63,642 nt of DNA. Source: JBFXIE01 sp050176255 (GTDB lineage Bacteria > Pseudomonadota > Gammaproteobacteria > Burkholderiales > Burkholderiaceae_C). The stretch lies in the NCBI RefSeq assembly GCF_050176255.1, contig NZ_JBFXIE010000015.1; one strand, given 5' to 3'. A program made the translations under genes and the position numbers. This document shows, piece after piece, positions 9,179 through 18,652 of the stretch (position 1 is its first letter; the number at the start of each line of letters is the position of its first letter). Under the pieces are notes generated by a model, which saw only the letters and a program-made list of their open reading frames with translations, was not told the origin of the DNA and made no database searches.

Positions 9179-11623
9179 TCAGCCGCAGCTGCCCAGCGCG
9201 CCACACTGCGTGCAGTAGTCGCAGCCGTCCTTGCGGATCACGGCGTGCGCGCCGCATTCATGGCATTTCTTGCCGGCCATGGCGGGCGGCATGCCGGTGG
9301 GCAGTTCGGGCTCGTCCAGCGGCAGCACCTGTTGCTGCGGCGCCTGGGCGCGGCGCGCCAGGATGTTTTGCACCGCCCAGGCCATGGCCGCCACCTCGGA
9401 GTCGTGCCACAGCGGCACCTGGGTGCCGTCGGCACGCTGGTGCGTGCCCAGGCGCACGGGGCCGCGATCCCAGGCCACCTTGCGCATGTCCGACAGCGCG
9501 CGCTCCAGAAAGCCACCGCGCGCGGCCAGCGACAGCAGCCGCATGCTGGAGGTGATCCACTGCTGCGATTCGCTGCTCTGGCCCACGGGCATGAAGAACT
9601 CGATGGCGCGGTCCACCGTGCCGCCGCGCCCGTCGGGCACGGGCAGGAAGGACACGATCAGGTACAGGCGCTTGTGGCCCTCCTGGGTCCAGTATTCGAT
9701 CTTTTCTGCCACGGCATCCAGTCCACCCTTGGGGCGGCTTTCGATCATGATGCGCATCGGATCGATGGGCTGGGCGGGCTCGGGCGCCGGGGCGCTGCTG
9801 GCGGGCTGCGCCGCCTGCTCGGGCGCGGGTGTCACTTCCAGCACCGCACCCAGGATGCTGTTGGGCCGGTAGGTGGCCAGGCCCTTCAGGCCCGAGTGCC
9901 AGGCCTGCAGGTACAGGCCCTTGAAGTCGTCATAGGGGTAGTCCGCGGGCACGTTCACGGTCTTGGAGATCGCCGTGTCCACGAAGGGCTGCACCGCCTC
10001 CATCATGGCCACGTGGTCGGCGGCGGCCATGTCCATGGCGCTGACGAAGTACTCGGGCAGCTGGTTCACGTCGCCGCCCAGGGTCTTGTACAGGCGCCAG
10101 GCGTAGTCCTCGACCACGTACTCGCTCTTGCTGCCGTCGGCCTCGCGCTTGCGGCGCGTGTAGGTCCAGGAAAAAGGCGGCTCGATGCCGTTGGAGGCGT
10201 TGTCGGCAAACGCCAGGCTGACGGTGCCGGTGGGCGCGATGGACAGCAGGTGGCTGTTGCGGATGCCGTATTTGCGGATGGCCTTCTGGATGTCTGCGGG
10301 CAGGCGGCTGGCAAACGTACCCTTGGCCAGGTAGCCGTCGGCGTCAAACCTGGGGAACGCACCTTTTTCCTTGGCCAGCTCCACCGAGGCGCGGTAGGCC
10401 GCGTTGCGCATGCGCTCGGCGATCTGCACCGCCATGTCGCGCCCTTCCTGGCGGTCGTAGCGCTTGCACAGCATGGCCAGGGTGTTGCCCATGCCGGTAA
10501 AGCCCACGCCGATGCGGCGCTTGGCCGCGGACTCGGCCTGCTGCTGCGGCAGCGGCCAGAAGGTCACGTCCAGCACGTTGTCCAGCGCGCGCACCTGGGT
10601 GGCCACTGCCTGCTCGAAGGCGTCGAAGTCGAACGACGCCTCGCCGTGCACGCCGAAGGGGTTGCGCACGAAGCGCGTGAGGATGATGGGCCCCAGGTCG
10701 CAGCAGCCGTAGGGCGGCAGCGGCTGCTCGCCGCAGGGGTTGGTGGCCTGGATGGTCTCGGTGTAGCGCAGGTTGTTGTCGCTGTTGATCTGGTCCAGGA
10801 ACAGGATGCCGGGTTCGGCAAAGTCGTAGGCCGACTTCATGATCGTGTCCCACAGCTCGCGCGCGCGCAGCTTGCGATAGACCCATTTGCCATCGCCACG
10901 CTGGTAGGCGCCCTGGGCCTGCAGCTCGGCGCCGGGCGTGGCGATATGCACCAGCTCCCAGTTGCCGTCTTGCTCCACGGCCTGCATGAAGGCGTCGGGC
11001 ACGCCCACGGACACGTTGAAGTTGTTCCAGCGCCCGGGCGTGCGCTTGGCGGTAATGAAGTCCAGCACGTCCGGGTGGTCGATGCGCAGCACGCCCATCT
11101 GGGCGCCGCGGCGCGCGCCGGCGCTCTCCACCGTGGAGCAGGACTGGTCGAAAACATTGATGTAGCTGCAAGGCCCGGAGGCCATGGACGCCGTGCCCTT
11201 GACGCGCGCGCCGCGCGGGCGGATGCGCGAGAAGTCGTAGCCCACGCCGCCGCCGCGGCGCATGGTCTCGGCGGCCTCGCGCAGGGCCTCGTAGATGCCG
11301 GGAAAGCCCTCCTCGTCCACGCCCTGGATGCAGTCGCCCACGGGCTGCACGAAGCAGTTGATCAGCGTCGCCTGGATGTCGGTGCCGGCGGCGCTCATGA
11401 TGCGCCCGGCGCCAATGGCGCCAGCGCGCAGGTTGTCCAGAAAACGCGCCTGGAACTGCTCGCGCAGCTCTTCGCGCTCTACCGATGCCAGGGCCCGCGC
11501 CACACGGCGAAACAGATCCTCGACATCGCTCTCGCCGTCTTTCAGGTATTTTTCTTGCAGCACGTCCAGGCTGATGGGCTGCGGGGACAGGCTGGGGGCG
11601 AGGTCGGTGATTTCACGTTGCAT
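9179..11623 (-). CDS. nrdJ: Adenosylcobalamin-dependent (class II) ribonucleotide reductase NrdJ
   Basis: Reduces ribonucleotides to deoxyribonucleotides with a B12-derived radical and needs no oxygen, which suits a denitrifying organism. 814 residues. Visible active-site elements are NCFVQPVGDC near residue 88, the NPCGE motif (ATNPCGEQPLPPYGCCDLG) near residue 297, and the substrate/phosphate loop APTGTVSLAFADNASNGIEP. The C-terminus carries a cysteine-rich ribbon (CHECG...CDYCTQCG) used in redox recycling or metal binding. A Pro/Ala-rich linker near residue 605 separates the catalytic barrel from the C-terminal domain. It looks monocistronic. I found no clear cobalamin riboswitch in the upstream gap. 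Confidence 0.94.
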   Translation of the reverse strand: MQREITDLAPSLSPQPISLDVLQEKYLKDGESDVEDLFRRVARALASVEREELREQFQARFLDNLRAGAIGAGRIMSAAGTDIQATLINCFVQPVGDCIQGVDEEGFPGIYEALREAAETMRRGGGVGYDFSRIRPRGARVKGTASMASGPCSYINVFDQSCSTVESAGARRGAQMGVLRIDHPDVLDFITAKRTPGRWNNFNVSVGVPDAFMQAVEQDGNWELVHIATPGAELQAQGAYQRGDGKWVYRKLRARELWDTIMKSAYDFAEPGILFLDQINSDNNLRYTETIQATNPCGEQPLPPYGCCDLGPIILTRFVRNPFGVHGEASFDFDAFEQAVATQVRALDNVLDVTFWPLPQQQAESAAKRRIGVGFTGMGNTLAMLCKRYDRQEGRDMAVQIAERMRNAAYRASVELAKEKGAFPRFDADGYLAKGTFASRLPADIQKAIRKYGIRNSHLLSIAPTGTVSLAFADNASNGIEPPFSWTYTRRKREADGSKSEYVVEDYAWRLYKTLGGDVNQLPEYFVSAMDMAAADHVAMMEAVQPFVDTAISKTVNVPADYPYDDFKGLYLQAWHSGLKGLATYRPNSILGAVLEVTPAPEQAAQPASSAPAPEPAQPIDPMRIMIESRPKGGLDAVAEKIEYWTQEGHKRLYLIVSFLPVPDGRGGTVDRAIEFFMPVGQSSESQQWITSSMRLLSLAARGGFLERALSDMRKVAWDRGPVRLGTHQRADGTQVPLWHDSEVAAMAWAVQNILARRAQAPQQQVLPLDEPELPTGMPPAMAGKKCHECGAHAVIRKDGCDYCTQCGALGSCG

Positions 11624-11967
11624 GGAAAGAGGCTCCGGTGGAGGAATGTGACGGGCGCGTCAGAGCGCGCAAGGCGGCGATTTTCACACTGCCCGGCCAG
11701 CCCTGCCCCCAATTTCCGCCAAGACCCTGCCCCGACCATCCCCCAAGAAACAAGCCCAACCCCGCCTTTGCTTTTGTTCCGATAGCACCCCGGCCAAAGG
11801 CCATGCGGTTCACCGGCTCGGGCGGCCGCGGCGCAGTGCTGCAAGCAACAGTTACCAGCGATTGCACTTGCGCTGGCGCCTACGATCGCGGTATGCACCC
11901 GCCCCTGCCGTCACTGCCGCTGCGCACTTTTCTGCTGCCTTTTTTGCGCCGTTGCCCCGGCACTGCC

Positions 11968-12813
11968 ATGCGCCCGGCCTGGTCCGCCCGGCTGATGAAT
12001 TACCTGCTGCTGGCCCTGTCCTTGGGCCTGGTGCAAGGCTGCGCCGCCCCGGGGCCGTCTGCCGATGCCGACGCCGCCTGGCTGGCCCGGCTGGAACGCT
12101 GGCCGACGGTAGATGCGCTGCTGCTGGGCGAGCAGCACGATGCCGACGCGCACCAGCGCTGGCAGCAGGGCACCGTGCGCTGGCTTGCCGACCGCGGGCG
12201 TCTGGCAGCCGTGGTGCTGGAGATGGCCGATGCCGGCGCGGGCACCGACGGTCTGCCGCAGGATGCCGACGAAGCGCAGGTACGCGCCGCGCTGCTGTGG
12301 CGCGACGAGGCCTGGCCCTGGCAGCGCTACGCCCCCGTGGTGATGGCGGCGGTAGCCGCGGGCGTGCCAGTGCGCGGCGGCAACCTGCCGCGCAGCCGCA
12401 TGCGCGGCGCCATGCACGACACGGCGCTGGACACCCACCTGCCGCCCGCGGCGCTGGCGCTACAGCGCCAGGCCATTGACGACGGTCACTGCGGCCTGAT
12501 ACCCGCCGATCGCCTGATGCCCATGGTGCGCGTGCAGCTGGCACGCGACGCCAGCCTGGCACGCGCCGTGGTGCAGGCGCGCCAGGACGGCCGCACGGTG
12601 CTGCTGGTGGCGGGCTACGGCCACGCGCGCCGGGATGTCGGCGTGCCCACCTGGCTGCCTGCCGGATTTACGTCAAAAGTGGCTATAGCCCAGGCAGAAC
12701 CAGCGTCAGAAGCTATCAAATCAGAAGCAGACCACATCCACCTGACGCCTGCCCTGCCCCCGCAGGACCATTGCGCCGCGCTGCGCGCCCGGCCGCCGGG
12801 TGCGCAGCGCTGA
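11968..12813 (+). CDS. ChaN-family lipoprotein
   Basis: Predicted outer- or inner-membrane lipoprotein of the ChaN (haem-binding uptake, Tiki-like) family, about 281 residues. The signal peptide (MRPAWSARLMNYLLLALSLGLVQGC) has two arginines, a hydrophobic core and the lipobox LVQGC. The family hallmark LLLGEQHDADAHQRW follows, and VLEMADAGAG and VLLVAGYGHARRDVG are also typical. The start is uncertain: ATG 11893 gives an over-long leader and ATG 11995 lacks the positive n-region, so 11968 is preferred. The 344 bp upstream (11624-11967) hold the two divergent promoter regions and no other gene that I can support. The C-terminal residues TSKVAIAQAEPASEAIKSEA are encoded by a dispersed repeat. 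Confidence 0.82.
   Translation: MRPAWSARLMNYLLLALSLGLVQGCAAPGPSADADAAWLARLERWPTVDALLLGEQHDADAHQRWQQGTVRWLADRGRLAAVVLEMADAGAGTDGLPQDADEAQVRAALLWRDEAWPWQRYAPVVMAAVAAGVPVRGGNLPRSRMRGAMHDTALDTHLPPAALALQRQAIDDGHCGLIPADRLMPMVRVQLARDASLARAVVQARQDGRTVLLVAGYGHARRDVGVPTWLPAGFTSKVAIAQAEPASEAIKSEADHIHLTPALPPQDHCAALRARPPGAQR
12672..12721. repeat. Dispersed short repeat, copy C, inside the ChaN-like gene
   Basis: The segment begins GTCAAAAG, continues through AGCCC and ends in AGCTATCAAA. These blocks appear in the same order in the copy inside rsmB. It is read in frame as part of the C-terminal tail of the lipoprotein. Confidence 0.5.
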
Positions 12814-12828
12814 CCGAGCACCCAGCGA

Positions 12829-14766
12829 TCAGGCCGCTGCCTGCGCCAGCAGCAGGCGGGCAAACTCGTCAGGCGGCACGGGCCGGCTGCACAGGTAGCC
12901 CTGGTAATCGTCGCAGCCGCGCTCGCGCAAAAAGGCCAGCTGCTCAGGCGTTTCCACCCCTTCGGCCAGCACCGTCAGGCCCAGGCTGTGGCCCATGGCG
13001 ATGATGGCCGCGCTGATGGCCATGTCGTCGGCGCTGCGTGGAATGTCGCGGGTGAAGCCCTGGTCGATCTTGAGCACGTCGATCGGGAACCGCTTGAGGT
13101 GGGCCAGCGACGAATAGCCGGTACCGAAGTCGTCCACCGCAATGCGCACGCCCAGCGCCTGCAGGCGCTGCAACACCTGGCGCATCTCGTCGGGCCGCTG
13201 GGCCAGCACGGATTCGGTCAGCTCCAGCTCCAGGCAATCGGACGGCAGGGCGCTGCTTTGCAGGGCCTGGGCGCAGCTTTGCAGGGCCTGGGCGCAGCAG
13301 GCAGCCACATCGGTCAGCTGAAACTGGCGCGGTGAGACGTTGACCGCGATGCGGATCCTGGGCAACCCGGCATCGCGCCACAGCCGCCCCTGGCGGCAGG
13401 CCTCTTCGATGACCCACTGGCCCAGCGGACCGATCACGCCGGAGGTCTCGGCCACGGGAATGAAGCGCGCCGGCGAGATGAGCCCCTCCGCAGGGTCCAG
13501 CCAGCGCAGCAGCGCCTCGGCACCCACGATGCGGCCGGTGGCGATGTGCACCTGCGGCTGGTAGTACAGCCGCAAATGCCCATGCACCATAGCGGTGCGC
13601 AGCCGCGACTCCAGCTCCAGGCGCTCGCGCGCGGCCTGGATCATGGACTCGTCGAAAAAGCAGTGGGCGCCGCGCCCGCGCGCCTTGGCGCCATAGACGG
13701 CGGAGTGCGCGCCCTGCAGCAGCAGCTCTGCCGACTGGGCATGTTCGGGGAACATGCAGATGCCCGCGCTGACGCCGACCACCACCTCGATGCCCTCGGG
13801 CGTCAGCCAGGGTTTGCTGGCAGCGGCGATCAGGTGCTGCGCCACTGCGGCAGCACTGTCTGCATGTCGCATGTGTCGCGCCAGCACCGCAATCTCGTCG
13901 CCCGCCAGGCGCCCCAGCAGGTCACCCGGGCGCAGGCTCTGCCCCACCTGGCGGGTGATGTGCTTGAGCACGTCGTCGCCCACGGCATGGCCGTAGCTGT
14001 CGTTCACGTCCTTGAAGCGGTCCAGATTCAGCAGCAGCAGGGCCATCTGCTCGCCGGTGGCGCGCGCCTGCTGCACCGCTTCTTCCAGCTGCTCGCCAAA
14101 CCAGGCGCGGTTGTTCAGGCCCGTCAGCGGGTCGAAATGCGCCAGAAACTCCAGGCGCTGGTGCTGGGATTTTTCCTGCGATATGTCGGTGAACATGCAC
14201 ACGTAGTGCGTCACCACGCCGTCGGTGCCGCGCAGGGCCGACATCGACATGCGCTCGGGAAAGACCTCACCATTCTTGCGCTGGTTCCAGATCTCGCCAC
14301 GCCAGTGGCCGGTGCGGCGTACTGTGTCCCACATGGCGTCATAAAACGCCTTGTCGTGCCGGCCCGACTTGAAGGCGCGCGGGTTGCGGCCGAGCAGCTC
14401 TTCCTCGGTATAGCCCAGCAACCGTGTGCCTGCCGGGTTGATGGACAGGATGCGGCTTTGCGCGTCGGTCACCACCACGCCCTCGATGGTGTTGTCCAGC
14501 ACCGCCGCTGCCAGGTTCAGCCGTTGCTGGGCCTGGTGCGCTGCCGCGGCGTCTGCGCTGCGCAGGCGCAGCAGCCACCATGCCAGCACCGCAGTGACAA
14601 TCACATAGACCCAGCCCTTCCAGGTTTGGTAGCGGGTGAGCAGGTGCGGGTCATCTACGAAGACCTCGATCAGCTCGTCCCCCAGCAGAACCCACGCCAG
14701 CCCCACCAAGAGATAAAGAGCCATGCCGAGCATGGGCGTGATCCGTATCCGCGTGCCTGATTTCAT
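12829..14766 (-). CDS. PAS-GGDEF-EAL cyclic-di-GMP signalling protein
   Basis: 645 residues: two N-terminal membrane helices (about residues 11-30 and 50-68), a PAS domain (about 80-195), a GGDEF domain (about 205-370) and an EAL domain (about 385-640). The GGDEF motif reads AGDEI, so cyclase activity is doubtful. The phosphodiesterase motifs are good: EALLRW, NVSPRQF, ELTES, DDFGTGYSSL and KIDQGF. It most likely hydrolyses cyclic di-GMP in response to a signal sensed by PAS. It converges on the ChaN-like gene and diverges from purU. The EAL domain contains a 7-residue tandem duplication (CAQALQS twice). Confidence 0.93.
   Translation of the reverse strand: MKSGTRIRITPMLGMALYLLVGLAWVLLGDELIEVFVDDPHLLTRYQTWKGWVYVIVTAVLAWWLLRLRSADAAAAHQAQQRLNLAAAVLDNTIEGVVVTDAQSRILSINPAGTRLLGYTEEELLGRNPRAFKSGRHDKAFYDAMWDTVRRTGHWRGEIWNQRKNGEVFPERMSMSALRGTDGVVTHYVCMFTDISQEKSQHQRLEFLAHFDPLTGLNNRAWFGEQLEEAVQQARATGEQMALLLLNLDRFKDVNDSYGHAVGDDVLKHITRQVGQSLRPGDLLGRLAGDEIAVLARHMRHADSAAAVAQHLIAAASKPWLTPEGIEVVVGVSAGICMFPEHAQSAELLLQGAHSAVYGAKARGRGAHCFFDESMIQAARERLELESRLRTAMVHGHLRLYYQPQVHIATGRIVGAEALLRWLDPAEGLISPARFIPVAETSGVIGPLGQWVIEEACRQGRLWRDAGLPRIRIAVNVSPRQFQLTDVAACCAQALQSCAQALQSSALPSDCLELELTESVLAQRPDEMRQVLQRLQALGVRIAVDDFGTGYSSLAHLKRFPIDVLKIDQGFTRDIPRSADDMAISAAIIAMGHSLGLTVLAEGVETPEQLAFLRERGCDDYQGYLCSRPVPPDEFARLLLAQAAA
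13256..13297. repeat. 21-bp perfect tandem duplication in the EAL domain
   Basis: The 21-mer beginning CTTTGCAGGG and ending TGGGCGCAG occurs twice back to back (13256-13276 and 13277-13297). It adds seven residues in frame between the NVSPRQF and ELTES motifs. Confidence 0.9.
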
Positions 14767-14819
14767 ATCTGTCTCTTGTCTCCATTGGCAGTCGCTTTGG
14801 ACTGCGACAATCGCGGCCT

Positions 14820-15671
14820 ATGACCCATTCATACATCCTGACACTATCGTGCCCCGACCGGCTGGGGCTGGTGCACGCCGTTTCCGGCTTCCTGCTGGAG
14901 CACGGCGGCAACATCGAGGAAGCCGCTCAGTACAACGACCACGGCACCGGCCTGTTCTTCATGCGCGTGCAGTTCGCCTGCCCCGCCACCGCCGATGAGG
15001 CCGCCCTGCACAGCGCGCTGGCCACGCTGGCTGAAGGCCACGCCATGCGCTGGAGCCTGCATGCCGCCAGCACGGCCATGAAGACTGTGCTGATGGTCAG
15101 CAAAGAAGGCCACTGCCTCAACGATCTGCTGTTTCGCTGCAAGAGCGGCCTGCTGCCCATCGACATTCGCGCCATCATCAGCAACCACCGCGACTTCTAT
15201 CAACTTGCGGCCAGCTACAACATCCCTTTTCACCACATCCCCGTGACTGCCGCCACCAAGGCCCAGGCCGAGGCCAGGCAGTACGAGATCATCCAGGCCG
15301 AAGGGGCCGAACTTGTGGTGCTGGCGCGCTACATGCAGGTGCTGTCCAACGACATGTGCACCAAGCTGGCAGGCCGCGCCATCAACATCCATCACAGCTT
15401 TCTGCCCAGTTTCAAGGGCGCCAAGCCCTACTACCAGGCCCATGACCGCGGCGTGAAACTGATTGGCGCCACGGCGCATTACGTGACGGCCGACCTTGAC
15501 GAGGGGCCGATTATCGAGCAAGACGTCACCCGAGCGGATCACACAGACACTGTGGAAGACCTGACGGCCCGCGGCCGCGACACCGAAAGCCTGGTGCTGG
15601 CACGCGCAGTGAAGTGGCACAGCGAGCACCGCGTGCTGCTCAACGGGCACAAGACCGTCGTCTTTCGCTGA
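14820..15671 (+). CDS. purU: Formyltetrahydrofolate deformylase PurU
   Basis: Hydrolyses 10-formyltetrahydrofolate to formate and tetrahydrofolate, balancing one-carbon pools; the formate can feed purine synthesis. 283 residues, the usual length. An N-terminal ACT domain (ILTLSCPDRLGLVHAVSGFL) precedes the formyltransferase-like catalytic domain (LLFRCKSGLLPIDIRAIISNH, INIHHSFLPSF, GATAHYVTADLDEGPIIEQD). The catalytic Asn/His/Asp set is represented by the HHSF and DEGPI motifs. It is transcribed away from the GGDEF-EAL gene across a 53-bp gap. No clear ribosome site precedes ATG 14820, and a GACAAT -10-like element lies only 9 bp upstream, so the leader may be very short. Confidence 0.95.
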   Translation: MTHSYILTLSCPDRLGLVHAVSGFLLEHGGNIEEAAQYNDHGTGLFFMRVQFACPATADEAALHSALATLAEGHAMRWSLHAASTAMKTVLMVSKEGHCLNDLLFRCKSGLLPIDIRAIISNHRDFYQLAASYNIPFHHIPVTAATKAQAEARQYEIIQAEGAELVVLARYMQVLSNDMCTKLAGRAINIHHSFLPSFKGAKPYYQAHDRGVKLIGATAHYVTADLDEGPIIEQDVTRADHTDTVEDLTARGRDTESLVLARAVKWHSEHRVLLNGHKTVVFR

Positions 15672-15761
15672 CCCAGGCGCCGGGCGGGCCTCAGATCGTA
15701 AACACGCTCTTACGCATCAACCCTCTTCACGCTCGCGCACAACACCGCCTACAGTCAGCTC

Positions 15762-17258
15762 ATGCCACAGGACGTGCCCAGCGCACCCCCCACCGAACGC
15801 ACCCGGCGCCAGGCCGAAGTCGTGCAGGCCCTATCGGCCTGTGTGCCCCCGCACGCGCTGCTGTGGCAAACCGAAGACACCACCCCTTACGAATGCGACG
15901 GCCTCACCGCCTACCGCCAGCGCCCGCTGGTGGTGTGCCTGCCCGAGACTGAAGGCGAAGTGCAGGCCGTGCTGAAGACCTGCCATCGCCTGGGCGCTCC
16001 CGTGGTGGCACGCGGCGCGGGCACGGGCCTGTCGGGCGGCGCCATGCCGCACGCCATGGGCGTGACGCTGTCGCTGGCCAAGTTCAACCGCATCCTGGAC
16101 CTGAACCCGGTCGCCCGCACCGCGCGCGTGCAGTGCGGCGTGCGCAACCTGGCCATCAGCGAGGCCGCCGCGCCCCACAACCTGTATTACGCGCCCGACC
16201 CCAGCAGCCAGATCGCCTGCACCATCGGCGGCAACGTGGCCGAAAACTCCGGCGGCGTGCACTGCCTGAAATACGGCCTGACGGTGCACAACGTGCTGCG
16301 CGTGCGCGGCTTCACCGCCGAGGGCGAGCCCGTCACCTTCGGCAGCGAGGCGCTGGACGCGCCCGGCTACGACCTGCTGGCCGCCGTGATCGGCAGCGAG
16401 GGCATGCTGGCCGTGGCGCTGGAGGTCACCGTCAAGCTGGTGCCCAGGCCGCAGCTGGCGCGCTGCATCATGGCCAGCTTTGACGACGTGCGCAAAGCCG
16501 GCGACGCCGTGGCCGCAGTGATCGCCGCCGGCATCATCCCGGCCGGGCTGGAGATGATGGACAAGCCCATGACCGCCGCCGTGGAGGACTTCGTCAAGGC
16601 CGGCTACGACCTGACGGCCGAGGCCATCCTGCTGTGCGAATCCGACGGCACGCCCGAAGAGGTGGAAGAAGAGATTGCCCGCATGAGTGAAGTGCTGCGC
16701 GGCGCTGGCGCCACGGCCATCTCGGTCAGCACCAGCGAGGACGAGCGCCTGCGCTTTTGGAGCGGGCGCAAGAACGCCTTTCCGGCCAGCGGCCGCATCA
16801 GCCCCGACTACATGTGCATGGACTCCACCATCCCGCGCAAGCGCCTGGCGGACATCCTGCTTGCCATCCAGGAGATGGAGAAGAAATACCAGCTGCGCTG
16901 CTGCAACGTGTTTCATGCGGGCGATGGCAACCTGCACCCGCTGATTCTGTTTGATGCCAACGACCCCGACCAGCTGCGCCGCTGCGAGCTGTTCGGCGCC
17001 GACATCCTGGAGACCAGCGTGGCCATGGGCGGCACGGTGACGGGTGAGCACGGCGTGGGCGTGGAAAAGCTCAACAGCATGTGCACCCAGTTCACCCCCG
17101 AGGAAAACGCGCAGATGTTCGCCCTGAAACACGCCTTCGATCCGGCCGGCCTGCTCAACCCCGGGAAAGCCATCCCCACGCTGCACCGGTGCGCCGAATA
17201 CGGCAAGATGCTGGTGCGCGGCGGTCAACTGCACCACCCCGATCTGCCGCGTTTTTGA
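15762..17258 (+). CDS. glcD: FAD-linked oxidase, glycolate oxidase subunit GlcD-like
   Basis: 498 residues of the FAD_binding_4 / FAD-oxidase C family; it should oxidise a 2-hydroxy acid such as glycolate or D-lactate. The FAD-binding stretch is VVARGAGTGLSGGAMPH, with the second motif TIGGNVAENSGGVHCLKYG; the C-terminal domain has HAGDGNLHPLI and GGTVTGEHGVGVEKL. The usual partners GlcE and GlcF are not next to it: the following gene is a small Cys-rich protein. The substrate is therefore inferred only from family similarity to GlcD. Confidence 0.88.
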   Translation: MPQDVPSAPPTERTRRQAEVVQALSACVPPHALLWQTEDTTPYECDGLTAYRQRPLVVCLPETEGEVQAVLKTCHRLGAPVVARGAGTGLSGGAMPHAMGVTLSLAKFNRILDLNPVARTARVQCGVRNLAISEAAAPHNLYYAPDPSSQIACTIGGNVAENSGGVHCLKYGLTVHNVLRVRGFTAEGEPVTFGSEALDAPGYDLLAAVIGSEGMLAVALEVTVKLVPRPQLARCIMASFDDVRKAGDAVAAVIAAGIIPAGLEMMDKPMTAAVEDFVKAGYDLTAEAILLCESDGTPEEVEEEIARMSEVLRGAGATAISVSTSEDERLRFWSGRKNAFPASGRISPDYMCMDSTIPRKRLADILLAIQEMEKKYQLRCCNVFHAGDGNLHPLILFDANDPDQLRRCELFGADILETSVAMGGTVTGEHGVGVEKLNSMCTQFTPEENAQMFALKHAFDPAGLLNPGKAIPTLHRCAEYGKMLVRGGQLHHPDLPRF

Positions 17259-17278
17259 AACCCAGACCGGTCCCACCC

Positions 17279-17545
17279 ATGCCCGCCACCGCCCTCAACG
17301 CCCAGGCTGACACCGCGCGCTGCCCGCTGTGCCATCAGCCCAACCAGTGCGCCATCGCCGCCGGCCGGCCCGCCCAGGAATGCTGGTGCATGCATGAAGA
17401 CGTCTGTGCCCAGGCGCTGGAGCGCTTGCCACAGCAGGCGCGGGAGCCATCGTGCATCTGCCCGCACTGCGCGCGCGAACCGTCCCCCGCCCACGGCGCA
17501 TCAACGCCTCCCGGGGCACCCACAGATATCATTGCCGCCCCCTGA
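17279..17545 (+). CDS. Cysteine-rich CWC family protein
   Basis: An 88-residue protein with paired cysteines: CPLCHQPNQCAIAAG, then CWCMHEDVC, then CICPHC. The pattern matches the small cysteine-rich CWC family of unknown function, probably a metal-binding fold. The start at 17279 gives MPATALNAQADTARC. It lies 20 bp after the GlcD-like gene and just ahead of the tautomerase gene on the same strand. Confidence 0.75.
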   Translation: MPATALNAQADTARCPLCHQPNQCAIAAGRPAQECWCMHEDVCAQALERLPQQAREPSCICPHCAREPSPAHGASTPPGAPTDIIAAP

Positions 17546-17565
17546 AACCTAGCAAGTCCAACACC

Positions 17566-17754
17566 ATGCCCACCTACCATGTCGAAATGCTGGAAGGCCG
17601 CACCGTCGAGCAAAAACGCAAACTGGTCGAAGAAATCACCCGAGTGTCGGTTGAAGTGCTGGGCGGCTCGCCCGAGTCGGTGGACGTGGTGATCACCGAC
17701 GTCAAACGTGAAAACTGGGCCACCGGCGGCAAGCTCTGGCTGGATCGCCAGTAA
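17566..17754 (+). CDS. 4-oxalocrotonate tautomerase family protein
   Basis: A 62-residue protein beginning MPTYHVEMLEGRT. The proline that becomes residue 1 after Met removal is the catalytic base of this family. The remainder (QKRKLVEEITRVSVEVLGG, then SVDVVITDVKRENWATGG) has the conserved helix and the arginine near residue 40. Family members interconvert enol and keto forms; the substrate here cannot be assigned. The start codon was chosen because it exposes Pro1. Confidence 0.88.
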   Translation: MPTYHVEMLEGRTVEQKRKLVEEITRVSVEVLGGSPESVDVVITDVKRENWATGGKLWLDRQ

Positions 17755-17784
17755 ACAGCTTCCGTACCGCAGGCAGCTCCGCCC

Positions 17785-18552
17785 ATGTGCCAATTGCTCG
17801 GCATGAATGCCAACACCCCAACCGACGTGACTTTCAGCTTCACAGGGTTCGCGCAGCGCGCCGGCAACACCGCCGACCACACCGACGGCTGGGGCATCGC
17901 GTTCTTCGAGGGACGCGGCCTGCGCCACTTCGTGGATCATGAGCGCGCCACCGACTCGCCCGTGGCACAGCTCATCCGCAGCTATCCGATCAAGAGCCGC
18001 AACGTCATCGCCCATATCCGCAAGGCCACCCAGGGCGTGGTGAGCCTGGAAAACTGCCACCCCTTCGTGCGCGAGCTGTGGGGCCACTACTGGGTGTTTG
18101 CACACAATGGCGACCTGAAGGACTTTCGCCCGCGCCTGCACGCGCACTTCCATCCCGTAGGCACCACCGACAGCGAGCACGTGTTTTGCTGGCTCATGCA
18201 GGAGCTGTCAAAGGCCCACGCAGGCATGCCCCGCATCGAGGAGCTCACGCTCACGCTGCGCGAGCTGGCCGCACGCATAGCGCCGCAGGGCACCTTCAAC
18301 TTCTTGCTTTCCAATGGGCAGGCCCTGTGGGCGCATGCCTCCACCCATCTGTATTACATCCAGCGCTGCCATCCGTTCTCGCAGGCGCAACTGTGCGACG
18401 AAGACCTGCGCGTGGACTTCTCCGCCCACACCACACCCAACGACAAAGCAGCCATTGTGGTGACTGCGCCACTCACATCCAACGAGCAATGGACCGCCTT
18501 CCAGACGGGAGAAATGCGCGTTTTCGTGGACGGCGAATGTCTATCCTGGTAA
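17785..18552 (+). CDS. Class II glutamine amidotransferase (YafJ-like)
   Basis: 255 residues with an N-terminal nucleophile type glutamine amidotransferase fold. The catalytic Cys is residue 2 (MCQLLGMN). NTADHTDGWGIAFFEG, the glutamine-binding VIAHIRKATQG and the oxyanion-loop FAHNGDL are all present. YafJ-type proteins are predicted hydrolases or transferases without known substrate. It is the last chromosomal gene before the integrated region. Confidence 0.85.
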   Translation: MCQLLGMNANTPTDVTFSFTGFAQRAGNTADHTDGWGIAFFEGRGLRHFVDHERATDSPVAQLIRSYPIKSRNVIAHIRKATQGVVSLENCHPFVRELWGHYWVFAHNGDLKDFRPRLHAHFHPVGTTDSEHVFCWLMQELSKAHAGMPRIEELTLTLRELAARIAPQGTFNFLLSNGQALWAHASTHLYYIQRCHPFSQAQLCDEDLRVDFSAHTTPNDKAAIVVTAPLTSNEQWTAFQTGEMRVFVDGECLSW

Positions 18553-18652
18553 CCACCACGGCAGCCTGCGACGCAACAGCGTCCCCGCATGCCAACTGCA
18601 ACCCATAGCCACGACCGCTTCGTGCTGTTTGACGGTGTGCTCTGCAAAAAGC

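Noticed and set aside
11624..11892. Cobalamin riboswitch upstream of nrdJ
   Set aside because: I looked for the B12-box pattern expected for a B12-dependent enzyme and could not find it; a covariance-model search would settle it.
14767..14819. Leaderless promoter for purU
   Set aside because: A GACAAT element near the ATG is suggestive, but the -35 spacing is poor; it is noted in the gene entry and not claimed as a site.
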